The position numbers and the translations under genes were made by a program. 64,000 bases of DNA. Source: Acidobacteriota bacterium. GTDB lineage: Bacteria; Acidobacteriota; Terriglobia; Acidiferrales; UBA7541. The stretch is from the NCBI GenBank assembly GCA_013289715.1, contig JABCZJ010000016.1, forward strand, positions 1 to 64,000, given 5' to 3'. Positions 42,928 through 51,091 of this stretch are shown one piece after another (position 1 is the stretch's first letter; every line of letters starts with the position of its first letter). The notes under the pieces are model-generated. The model saw nothing but the letters and a program-made list of their open reading frames with translations, was not told the origin of the DNA and did no database searches.

Positions 42928-44334
42928 CTGGCGGACACCATCACCCTAAATCCAGCCCGCGATTTCGCTCGCGGTTTGCATATACCGCGCGCAAGACTGG
43001 CCCAAGTGTCGGCCGAAATCGCGATGATCGCGCTGATTTGCGCAAGCGTGTTGGCGCCTCCGATTCGCTTCAGCGATAACTTTCCGTATGTAAGAGCCGA
43101 ACAGATCCTGCTTGCGACCGTTTTCGTCGGATATGCTTGGTTCTCGCTGGCCGGATACGCACGCAAAATCCATTTCAACGGAATGTTCGTTATTGGAACC
43201 TTGTACGCGTTCTGCATAGCCCTCTCCACTTGGTACGGCGCGGATATGCTTCATCACCAGGTGATCCTCCGCGACTTCTACGAGATTCCCAAGGTTCTTT
43301 TCCCTGTCCTTTTCTTCACGGTGGCCTATGAGGCCGAGTTGTCGGAAGAATCCCTGCGCATGCTGCTGAAGTGCTTCGGTGTGGCTGCTTTTTTGGTGTG
43401 CTTTTACGCCTGGAGCCAATTTGCCAATCTGGGGTTCACTTACCGGCTGAATGGCTTCTACTCCGGCGGCGAACACATTGACTTGCTACTCACCAATGTT
43501 GGCCGCGTGTATTCGACCATGGCCAATCCCAATGTGCTCGGCGAACTTATGAGCTGGTGCCTGGTCGCGTTTACGATGGCCGCGCTGTCGGGCGTGGGCA
43601 ATCGCATCTGGAATATTGTTCTGGCCTTTGCGTGCTTGGTCACGCTGGCTATGACGGCTTCGCGCTACGGCCTGATCACCGCGTCTTTGGGGATTCTCTT
43701 GATCTTTGTATTTCCTTCCCGGTCTGGGCGGCGCCGCACCACGCAATTGGTTCTCCTCATGGTCCTATTGCCGGTGTTCGCTCTGACCTTCAAAGCCGTA
43801 GCTACGGCTAATCGCAGCGGCATTCAACGCATCCAGACTCTGAAAGATCCCCTGCATACGGATTCCTTGCAAGGCCGTCTCGACGTGCGCTGGGTTGACG
43901 CCACCCAAGACATTGCGCGCTCGCCATGGATTGGAAACGGATCGGCCAAGGCATTTTTCGGCGATATCATTACGGACTCGGAATATCTGGACATGCTGAA
44001 GCAGTTTGGCATCGTCGGCTTTTCGGTGTACCTGGCTTATTACTTCTTTCCGTTGTATCTCTCATGGAAGGGGTTAAAGGCTGGTCAACGAACCGGTCCC
44101 ATATTTGAAGAGCGGATGCCCGCGACTCTGCTGACGATACGATTGAGTTTTGTAATGATCATTTTGGCGCTCGCCATGAGCATTGGCGAGGCGACGTTCG
44201 AGAATCTGCTGCTCCAGGGTTTTCTCTGGATGTGGATGGGCCTGGGTGCACGCTGCGCACAGACCCTGCGTGATGCTTCTCGGCGCGTCGTTGTGCCTGC
44301 TCCGGCCCACAGGGTATTTGTGGTGCGAGCGTGA
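42928..44334 (+). CDS. O-antigen ligase / polysaccharide polymerase family protein
   Basis: This 468-residue protein (from CTG 42928) or 452-residue protein (from TTG 42976) has about eleven membrane segments. It carries the Wzy_C-type periplasmic loop (about residues 330-370, LQGRLDVRWVDATQDIARSPWIGNGSA) with the conserved R and W..G.G pattern of WaaL/Wzy proteins. Since the operon has no other polymerase, it probably polymerises repeat units on the periplasmic side; ligation to a lipid carrier is the alternative. It is transcribed divergently from the polysaccharide operon and followed by a methyltransferase after 60 bases. Confidence 0.85.
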   Translation: MADTITLNPARDFARGLHIPRARLAQVSAEIAMIALICASVLAPPIRFSDNFPYVRAEQILLATVFVGYAWFSLAGYARKIHFNGMFVIGTLYAFCIALSTWYGADMLHHQVILRDFYEIPKVLFPVLFFTVAYEAELSEESLRMLLKCFGVAAFLVCFYAWSQFANLGFTYRLNGFYSGGEHIDLLLTNVGRVYSTMANPNVLGELMSWCLVAFTMAALSGVGNRIWNIVLAFACLVTLAMTASRYGLITASLGILLIFVFPSRSGRRRTTQLVLLMVLLPVFALTFKAVATANRSGIQRIQTLKDPLHTDSLQGRLDVRWVDATQDIARSPWIGNGSAKAFFGDIITDSEYLDMLKQFGIVGFSVYLAYYFFPLYLSWKGLKAGQRTGPIFEERMPATLLTIRLSFVMIILALAMSIGEATFENLLLQGFLWMWMGLGARCAQTLRDASRRVVVPAPAHRVFVVRA

Positions 44335-44394
44335 TGCAGACGTGCCGAAATCGATCGCTCAGGGAAGCTAGACGACTCGTGTCACTTCAAACTT

Positions 44395-45096
44395 ATGTCA
44401 AATCAATTTAAGAGACTGCTGGCCCGCATCGGCGGACATCTGTCCGACCGCACCATCCACAATCTCAACGCCACGGTCAATTACCTGGAAGCGGGACGCT
44501 GGATGCGAAAGAACGGCTTTCGTCCTGAGCACTTTTTCGACCGCAAAGAACAGTTCTGGGATCTGATCGGGAAACAAGTAGGCGATCGCAAGGTGCTGTA
44601 TCTGGAATTTGGCGTCTGGCGTGGGAGCACCACCCGCTACGTCGCGACGCAACTGCGCCATCCCGACGCCATGCTGCACGGCTTCGATAGCTTCCAAGGT
44701 CTGCCTGAAAAGTGGAATCTGGAGGCGGACGCCGGCTGCTTCTCAACGGATGGAGAGATTCCCCGCATTAACGACGCCCGAGTCGAATTCCACAAGGGTT
44801 GGTTCCAGGAAACGCTACCGAAGTTCAGCGTCCCCGCTCACGAGCGCTTAGTCGTCAACTTGGATGCGGATTTGTATTCCTCCACAATCTACGTCCTCAA
44901 CCAATTGCGCGAGCTGATCGTCCCCGGGGCCTATCTTTTCTTCGATGAGTTCTCCGACCGCCAGCACGAACTGCGCGCTTTCGACGAATTCCTCTCCACC
45001 ACCGCAATGAAGTTTCGCCTCCTGGCTGCCACCGCGTCGTTCGAAAAAGTCTTGTTCCTTCGCGAAGACGATAATCTGGTTACAGTTTCGGGATAA
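44395..45096 (+). CDS. TylF-like SAM-dependent methyltransferase (copy 2)
   Basis: This 233-residue protein is a paralogue of 20318-21058, sharing YLEFGV..GSTTRY, HGFDSFQGLPEKWNLE, GEIPRINDARVEFHKGWFQETLPKF, NLDADLYSSTIY and VPGAYLFFDEFSDRQHELRA. The N-terminal 50 residues differ. TylF-type enzymes methylate sugar hydroxyls with Mg2+ and SAM. It probably modifies the exopolysaccharide, perhaps capping the chain, which is known to control chain length in some O-antigens. ATG 44395 is the start, though the upstream sequence has only a weak GGGAAG. It is followed 18 bases later by a polytopic protein on the same strand. Confidence 0.88.
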   Translation: MSNQFKRLLARIGGHLSDRTIHNLNATVNYLEAGRWMRKNGFRPEHFFDRKEQFWDLIGKQVGDRKVLYLEFGVWRGSTTRYVATQLRHPDAMLHGFDSFQGLPEKWNLEADAGCFSTDGEIPRINDARVEFHKGWFQETLPKFSVPAHERLVVNLDADLYSSTIYVLNQLRELIVPGAYLFFDEFSDRQHELRAFDEFLSTTAMKFRLLAATASFEKVLFLREDDNLVTVSG

Positions 45097-45114
45097 GCTT
45101 TGGGAGGAGCACCG

Positions 45115-47205
45115 ATGCGCTGGACTGTTGTCACTTCAACGCTGTTGGTGTTGGCGCTCGCTTTCCTCTCCATCCGGATCGCACCGCCCGCCGCCATTCT
45201 TTACACCGTGGCTACCTTCCTGCTCTTCATGCTTCCGGGGCTTTTCATCGGTCCCATGCTCTTTGGAAAAGGCTCTGGCTGGCTGCCCGAAAGAATAATC
45301 TTCGGCGCCATGATCGGGATTGCCGCCAGCGGCTACGCAGCAATTGTTGTTGGCGTCCTCTATGGATGGTCTCCAAAAGCTATCGTCATTGCGATTTTAT
45401 GCCTGGCCTGTGCGTGCGCGGCAATCGCCCGCATATTTCGAGCGCGGCCGCTCCTGCCACTTCCTCGCAAGTGGACCGCAACGGATTTCACAATTCTGTC
45501 GGGAATGTGGCTCGTCGTGGTCCTCTTCGTTGCTTTCCCCTATTTGCACGTGGGTAAACTGACTTCCCGCGGCTATGCCTATACGTGGCTTTTCGGACTC
45601 GACTTTCTATGGCGGTCCGACGCCATCTCCGCGATGACGGTCCATTTGCCGCCCGATCTGCTATGGATGACTGGAAATCCCGTACGAATGTATCTAGTCG
45701 GATATGCGATGCCGGCCTTCGCATACGCGGCCGGCGGAAAGCTTCAGCCTCTGCACTCCATCTTGCTGTTGATCACCCTCGGCCTGGCTCTGCTCATGCT
45801 TGCGTGTCTGTATGCCTTCCTGCGAACACTGTTTTCAGACGCTCGCGTTCTGGCCTCTAGCGCGTTCCTCATATTGTTCGCCTACAGCTATTACTGGGTC
45901 TACGCCTTGGCGAAAAGTTTCGTAGCCACGCCGGGTGTACACACGGGCCTGCTGATCGATCCTAAGTTTTGGAACTACGACGGAATATCCCATCTTTTTC
46001 AGCGATCTTTCTTAGTCGAACCGCAAGCCGCTCTCGCATCTTCGCTTCTGCTGCTGATGCTTACGATGCTCGCGCTCATTCGTTACCGTCTGCAAAGCGT
46101 CGCGCTCGGGACATTATTCGGCATCGGCCTGGGGATCACCTTCGGAACCGATGCGCTGCAAGGCCTGATCATGGTTGCCTGGTTTGGCATCCTCTATCTC
46201 GTGCGATTCATTCGGGCCAAGGGACGATTCCAGGACGAATACCTTGCTTTCGCTGCAGCGGTCGTGTCGTGCGGAGCGATTGCCGGCAGTTTCTTCCTGT
46301 TGGGCATGTATCAGCTTTCCACATCCCACATGCTGAAGTTTCACTTCAATTCATGGATCGCCTTATTCGGCATTGGCTTTTTCCCCGTCGAATTCGGACC
46401 GCTGATTTGTTTGGGATTGTGGGGCATGGTTCGCTGGTGGCGCCGAAGTCGCGGCGAATTCGCCTGGCCCTTGCTATTGTTGGCGGCTATCGTATTACTG
46501 CAGGTTGCATTCGTAGCCGAACCTCCCGTGTCGACCCCGCGGATGGCGGACCGGCTCCTGCCGATTGTTCTGCTTGTATTTGCCGCCTATCTCTTTCGCG
46601 ATCTATGGTCCGCGCGGCTGCGCGGTTCTAACCGCATCTTGACGGCTGTAATCCTCGTGGCGGCCTTGCCTACTTTCTTCACCGATATTTACTTCACTTC
46701 AAACATTCAGGACCCCTACACCACCCGCTACGTGAGACCTGAAGACCAGCAAGCCTGTGACTGGATTCGCAAGAATCTGCCCGAAACTGCCGTCATCCAG
46801 GGCGAAACCCAATACTTTGTCGGTGCTGACCACGGCGAATATCTCAATCTCATCGCCAGCTTTTCCGGCAGACCGCAGGTGCTCGGCTGGAATACTGGTG
46901 CCGCCGTTCTCGTCGCCGACGGCTGGGAAATTTGCGTGCGGCGCATCCCCGATATCCAAGCGATGCTCGAGGCCACAGACTCTTCCCAACTGATCAGAAT
47001 CCTCCAGAAATATTCCATCAATTACGTGTACGTAGGTCCGTTCGAGCAGGAACGGCACAAGACGCTGCTGGGGGTCATTCAGAGCTCGCCAGATCGATTC
47101 CGCGAAGTGTACTCGCAAAACAACGTTCACATTTTCCGGTATCTCACCGCGAACGTTGACTCCGTGCACCTCGCCGGGGTGTCGGCGGCGGCGAAAATGC
47201 GTTGA
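45115..47205 (+). CDS. large polytopic membrane protein, GT-C-like
   Basis: This 696-residue protein has about fourteen membrane segments over the first 520 residues, then a soluble C-terminal domain (about 530-690) with strand/helix alternation (ACDWIRKNLPETAVIQGE, INYVYVGPFEQERHK). The shape and the C-terminal 'A..WI..N....A.I...' motif resemble GT-C or DUF2298-type glycosyltransferases. An acidic loop (FGLDFLWRSDAISAM) follows the fifth or sixth helix. No substrate can be assigned. ATG 45115 is preceded by GGGAGGAG with a five-base gap; the frame also opens at TTG 45100. It is co-directional with the methyltransferase, probably in one transcript. Confidence 0.7.
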   Translation: MRWTVVTSTLLVLALAFLSIRIAPPAAILYTVATFLLFMLPGLFIGPMLFGKGSGWLPERIIFGAMIGIAASGYAAIVVGVLYGWSPKAIVIAILCLACACAAIARIFRARPLLPLPRKWTATDFTILSGMWLVVVLFVAFPYLHVGKLTSRGYAYTWLFGLDFLWRSDAISAMTVHLPPDLLWMTGNPVRMYLVGYAMPAFAYAAGGKLQPLHSILLLITLGLALLMLACLYAFLRTLFSDARVLASSAFLILFAYSYYWVYALAKSFVATPGVHTGLLIDPKFWNYDGISHLFQRSFLVEPQAALASSLLLLMLTMLALIRYRLQSVALGTLFGIGLGITFGTDALQGLIMVAWFGILYLVRFIRAKGRFQDEYLAFAAAVVSCGAIAGSFFLLGMYQLSTSHMLKFHFNSWIALFGIGFFPVEFGPLICLGLWGMVRWWRRSRGEFAWPLLLLAAIVLLQVAFVAEPPVSTPRMADRLLPIVLLVFAAYLFRDLWSARLRGSNRILTAVILVAALPTFFTDIYFTSNIQDPYTTRYVRPEDQQACDWIRKNLPETAVIQGETQYFVGADHGEYLNLIASFSGRPQVLGWNTGAAVLVADGWEICVRRIPDIQAMLEATDSSQLIRILQKYSINYVYVGPFEQERHKTLLGVIQSSPDRFREVYSQNNVHIFRYLTANVDSVHLAGVSAAAKMR

Positions 47206-47348
47206 TCCGCGAATCATGGCAGGACTGCCGGAAACGCAGTTGCATGGTTGCTCGAGGGTGATTAGGGCGAGAAAAGGACACAAAGCCGCTTACTGTCGCT
47301 GCCTGTCTGTAATGCGCATGGACGGCTTGACGCTTAGAGCCGCGCACG

Positions 47349-48923
47349 TCACCCGGCGGTAGTGGCAGATTTCGCGTATGGTGCGGCGGCGCGGCGAATA
47401 TGCTCACCGCCAAACACGGCCATGATCTCCGCGTCGAATTCACTCTTGTTTGCGGGCGTTCCGGACTGACGCAGAAAGCCAAGATTGCTGAATCGGATAT
47501 TCTTGTAGTTGTCGATCGCGCTGGAATCAAAGGCTGCTTTAATTTCGCGTACGCCGTCCTCCAGGTGGTACCGGCAACGAAATCCCAAGCGCTTCTGGAT
47601 TTTGTCGAAGTTCACGCGATAATTCCGCTTGTCTGCGTTCTCGACTCCTTCGATACGCGTACCGGGGAACACACGCCGGATGACCTCACCAACCTCCGTC
47701 AGCGTGTGATTCAAGCTGTTATCGCCCACGTTGAATGTCTGTTGGCTGACGGCGCGTAAGGGCGCGCTGAGAAGCAAGATGATTGCTTCCGATAAATCCT
47801 TCACGTGAACGAACGGCCGCCACTGCTCTCCGTTGTAAATTGTGATCACTCCGTCCTGCCAGGCTTTTGCCGACAGCAGATTCACAACCAAGTCGAAGCG
47901 TGGACGATTCGAAAGCCCGAAAACTGTCGCGAACCGCAACAAAACAGGGTGGAAGTCGTCGCTGGCAGCTTCTAGCAGCGCCTGCTCGGCCGCTACCTTC
48001 AGCTGTCCGTACAGCGATACCGGTTCGACTTTCGAGTCTTCGTCCATAATCTCATCGGTCGCGCCATAGACGCTGCAACTGGAAGCGAACAAGAATCTCT
48101 CGACGCCGTATCCTTTCGCAACTTCCACGATCATACGCGTTGCGGCGTAGTTGATCTCGATCGTTGTCTTGTGATCGATTTCGCAGGCAGGGTCCCCGAC
48201 GATCGCGGCAAGGTGCACAATGCTGGAAACTCCGCGCACCGCCTTCACCACGTCCTGGATGTTACGGCAGTCGCCATTCAAGTATTCGACGCGCGGGTTC
48301 TGCAAAAGGTCACGGATGGGATCCAATCCGTATACGGCGTTGTCCAGCACTCGGACGCTCTTACCTTCCTCGAGCAAACGCCTGATCAGCCAGCATCCCA
48401 CGTAACCCGCTCCTCCGATCACCAGCACCGGGCCTTGGCTGGCGGCCTTTGACCGGTCCTTCTGGTCTGCTCTTTCATCGCCGAGCAGCAATTCTTTGCC
48501 GACACGAACTCCCACCAGGCCCAAAAGCGCGAACAGCCCAAACGTGAGGGCCACGCTTCGCCCCACGGGGTTCGCCTGCTGCACGACCAAAAAGTTCGCC
48601 GAAATAAACACGGCGAGGGACAACATCACGACGAGCGTGAATTTCTTCAACTTTTCTTTGGCAGCCAAAGGCCGAACGTACGTGTAGAACCCATTCATGT
48701 AGAAAACGAGCGGGAAGACAGGCGACAAAATCAGAAACCACGAGAGATAGTAGCGGCGAAACGCATCTGCCAGGTCATCGGCGCTCGGCCAAGCCTGTCC
48801 ATGCGTCTGATAGCTGACGGAAATTGCAAACGCCACCAGCATCGCGCAATGAATGATCAGGAAATCTGTTACCACTCTGGGAGCGATGCCTTGCCACTTG
48901 GCCGCCTTCCGTTGGTCCGTCAT
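47349..48923 (-). CDS. membrane-anchored extended SDR (NDP-sugar epimerase/dehydratase)
   Basis: This 524-residue protein has two parts. Residues 1-150 hold four membrane helices like the N-terminal part of WbpM/CapD-type proteins. Residues about 165-490 form an extended short-chain dehydrogenase: GGAGYVG NAD-binding motif, HLAAIVGDP, ASSCSVYG (catalytic Ser) and YGQLK (YxxxK). In known WbpM-like proteins the soluble part is a 4,6-dehydratase of a different subfamily; here it looks closer to GalE/RmlB-type enzymes. The last 35 residues are unassigned. It probably modifies a nucleotide sugar at the membrane. ATG 48923 has AAGGA five bases upstream; a longer frame to 48998 is not supported. Confidence 0.8.
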   Translation of the reverse strand: MTDQRKAAKWQGIAPRVVTDFLIIHCAMLVAFAISVSYQTHGQAWPSADDLADAFRRYYLSWFLILSPVFPLVFYMNGFYTYVRPLAAKEKLKKFTLVVMLSLAVFISANFLVVQQANPVGRSVALTFGLFALLGLVGVRVGKELLLGDERADQKDRSKAASQGPVLVIGGAGYVGCWLIRRLLEEGKSVRVLDNAVYGLDPIRDLLQNPRVEYLNGDCRNIQDVVKAVRGVSSIVHLAAIVGDPACEIDHKTTIEINYAATRMIVEVAKGYGVERFLFASSCSVYGATDEIMDEDSKVEPVSLYGQLKVAAEQALLEAASDDFHPVLLRFATVFGLSNRPRFDLVVNLLSAKAWQDGVITIYNGEQWRPFVHVKDLSEAIILLLSAPLRAVSQQTFNVGDNSLNHTLTEVGEVIRRVFPGTRIEGVENADKRNYRVNFDKIQKRLGFRCRYHLEDGVREIKAAFDSSAIDNYKNIRFSNLGFLRQSGTPANKSEFDAEIMAVFGGEHIRRAAAPYAKSATTAG

Positions 48924-49270
48924 GGAATCCTTGTCTAGAAAGAGGTACGTCCAACCGAACTCATAACCAATGTGCGCACGAATACACAACAACGCCAAAA
49001 TTGCTTTGAGCTATGAAAAAACGAAGATACGTAGAGTTTGTTAGGTTTAGATGACACCGCGATGAAATCTGATAGAATCCGGAAACCTTCGCGGGCGAAG
49101 GAAAAGGGGGACGCGCAGTCCGGATATTTTGGTTCAAACCCTCAGCGTTGGCTGGCTATTCAATTGGCTGGTTCCTCTAAAAACGCCGCAACGGATCCGG
49201 CTACCGATCAAAGCAGAAGAGGACGGTCTTATTTTCGGCGTCCTTTAGAGGCCCGCGAACAATCTTTAGA
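48924..49270. other. 347-base intergenic region with promoter-like and stem-forming sequence
   Basis: Two nested structures are visible. The first is CCTTCG (49086-49091) / CGAAGG (49096-49101), flanked by ATCCGG (49077-49082) / CCGGAT (49120-49125). The second is a long imperfect stem CCTCTAAA-A-ACGCCG (49174-49188) / CGGCGT-CC-TTTAGAGG (49236-49251). A plus-strand sigma70-like pair ATGACA (49051-49056) / TAGAAT (49073-49078) has a 16-base spacer. It could be a small RNA gene on the plus strand, or a structured leader of the minus-strand SDR gene. A plus-strand frame of about 70 codons (ATG 49062 to 49274) without ribosome binding site is a third reading. Confidence 0.35.
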
Positions 49271-50884
49271 TTAAGCATCCAGCCGAACGTCCCGCAGCAA
49301 ACCTGCGCCTTGATACCTCCTCAAGCAACATGCGATGAATTCTTCGGCGCTCACCCACCGTTCGCCGTTGCTCTTCTGGTTCCTCACTTGCCTCCAGAAT
49401 ATCTGGTTGATTTCATCCGGCACCTGAATCGGCTCGGTCGGGTTGTGCCAGTCCGCTGCAATTCCTCCCCAGCCCCACCTGCGGCTTTCCGCAAGAATTT
49501 CCTCGGCAATCGCGTCGGCATTCTCCCCGGAAAGCCTTGCCGCCGCCTCCACGTTGCCGTCCATGAGCACCAGGGGAATTTCGAGAAACGGGTATGGCTG
49601 CTCGCGCTTGAAGTCATAAGGAGGAAACGCAAAACAAGCGCCGTTGCGGAAACCAGCGACTTCGGCGAAGCCTAAGGTCGAGTCATAAACGAGACCAGCG
49701 CTTTCGATGGTGTCAAAAAAGCTTTGGTGACCTCCCAATCGCAGCCAATGTTGTCGTGTACCGAGCGGCTTCGTCCCCAGACTCTTCCGCATGGCAGCCA
49801 GTTCCTGCAGGAGGCTCGATTTCTCTGTGACGCTTTCGTACGAACCGTGTAGCCCGATTGAAAAACCATTTTCCGCGCAGGATTTCAGGTCTGGCGCCAA
49901 TTCGGCCAGATCATAGTTGGGATCGCGTCGGTGCCGCCTGTTCGACACCGCAAAAATCGTTGACCGGAAATCATATTCCTGACTCGCCCGGCAAAGGGGG
50001 CCGAGATACTCGCCGACTCGCTTACCCGCAACAACCCTAAAAAGTTGCAGGGCATTCCAGGTGAAGAACGACCAGCTGTGGTACGCCTGGCAAGCGATGA
50101 CGAGATTTTTCAGCAGGCGAACGAGTGCCGATGATTTCGAAGTGAAATAGAAATCAACGTCGTGCGAACAAACCACGAGGTGCCAGGCATCCGGCGCTGG
50201 AGAAGCCGGCTTTGGCAGCGACTCGGTCCCTCCCGGATTTACGATTTCGTTCTGCAGCCAAGCCATCAAAAGGCTGGCGTGCGGCTTACGCGGCGATATG
50301 TGCTGTTGCGCGAATACGCTATGTGCGTACGGGATGCGGCCAATCGCATCTCGCTGAGTGATGCGCCGTTCGTGACTGCAAGAAAGCCATTCGAAGATTT
50401 CTCCCAGCCAGTCGGGGTTCTTCGTGTTGCGATCCACGCCGAAAAAGAGCGCGAAGTTCTCGCCGGCGTATTCCCGCCTCGTCAGTTCCAAGTCGCAGGG
50501 CGGCGGCAGCTCCGCATGGTAACGCGCCGGAACCCAAACCCCCTGAGAGTACGCAATGGCGGGCGGCTTCTCGCTGTAGAAAATGCGAACATCCGTGGAT
50601 TGATGCGCTTCCGCAACTTGATATCCATAAATCGCGGCAAACACGCGAACAGCGTACAAGATTCTAGGGCGAACCGCTGCACACACTTCCTCGCCGAAGT
50701 GCAAGTGCAGTGAAACGGGAGCCCTAGCAACAGAGGCGGTCTCGCACACGAGTTGTTCGATTCGCGGTGAAAGCACAAGACGCCTTTGCGGCACGAAAGT
50801 AGAACAGCGTTCCCCGGGCGCGCACTTCAGCCCCACTCCGATTCGTGACAGTTGTATCTCTGATTTGTTAGCGCTGCATGACAT
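49271..50884 (-). CDS. polysaccharide deacetylase-like protein (copy 2)
   Basis: From ATG 50884 this protein has 537 residues. The architecture matches 28802-30238: an N-terminal region of unknown role (about 1-230), then a NodB-like barrel. The barrel has VVCSHDVDFY, SIGLHGSYESV, GTRQHWLRL, YDSTLGFAEVAGFRNGA and LEIPLVLMDGN, ending at AADWHNPTEP. The catalytic pattern is the same, with GLHGSY in place of GIHPGY. The start is uncertain: the frame opens at 51061, but residues before 50884 look atypical, and a start near 50778 is also possible. It likely deacetylates the same polysaccharide as copy 1, perhaps at another residue. Confidence 0.75.
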   Translation of the reverse strand: MSCSANKSEIQLSRIGVGLKCAPGERCSTFVPQRRLVLSPRIEQLVCETASVARAPVSLHLHFGEEVCAAVRPRILYAVRVFAAIYGYQVAEAHQSTDVRIFYSEKPPAIAYSQGVWVPARYHAELPPPCDLELTRREYAGENFALFFGVDRNTKNPDWLGEIFEWLSCSHERRITQRDAIGRIPYAHSVFAQQHISPRKPHASLLMAWLQNEIVNPGGTESLPKPASPAPDAWHLVVCSHDVDFYFTSKSSALVRLLKNLVIACQAYHSWSFFTWNALQLFRVVAGKRVGEYLGPLCRASQEYDFRSTIFAVSNRRHRRDPNYDLAELAPDLKSCAENGFSIGLHGSYESVTEKSSLLQELAAMRKSLGTKPLGTRQHWLRLGGHQSFFDTIESAGLVYDSTLGFAEVAGFRNGACFAFPPYDFKREQPYPFLEIPLVLMDGNVEAAARLSGENADAIAEEILAESRRWGWGGIAADWHNPTEPIQVPDEINQIFWRQVRNQKSNGERWVSAEEFIACCLRRYQGAGLLRDVRLDA

Positions 50885-51091
50885 AGCCGTGAAAACTGGT
50901 ACAAGTGCCCACGGCGTAGCGGCGAGTACCGGTAAGGCTGAATTGTACGTGTCGTGATGCGCCGCGCCCGCCCCGTGGTAGGGTTGTGCCCATCGAGAAA
51001 ACGAAGAATCGAAACAGGCAACGAGCAAGAATGAAAACAACCGCGATACGGCAGGTGTCACGGAAGATGAACTCCTAAGGCGAGAGAGTCG

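Noticed and set aside
49077..49125. Cyclic-di-GMP (GEMM) riboswitch
   Set aside because: The AAACC and GGGACGC pieces are present, but the spacing has an extra purine-rich insert, the GAAA tetraloop is missing and the outer stem differs. It is kept only as a structured element of unknown class.
49131..49141. GGTTCAAACCC resembling a tRNA T-arm
   Set aside because: The flanking bases do not form a T-stem, and no acceptor or anticodon stem can be drawn around it.
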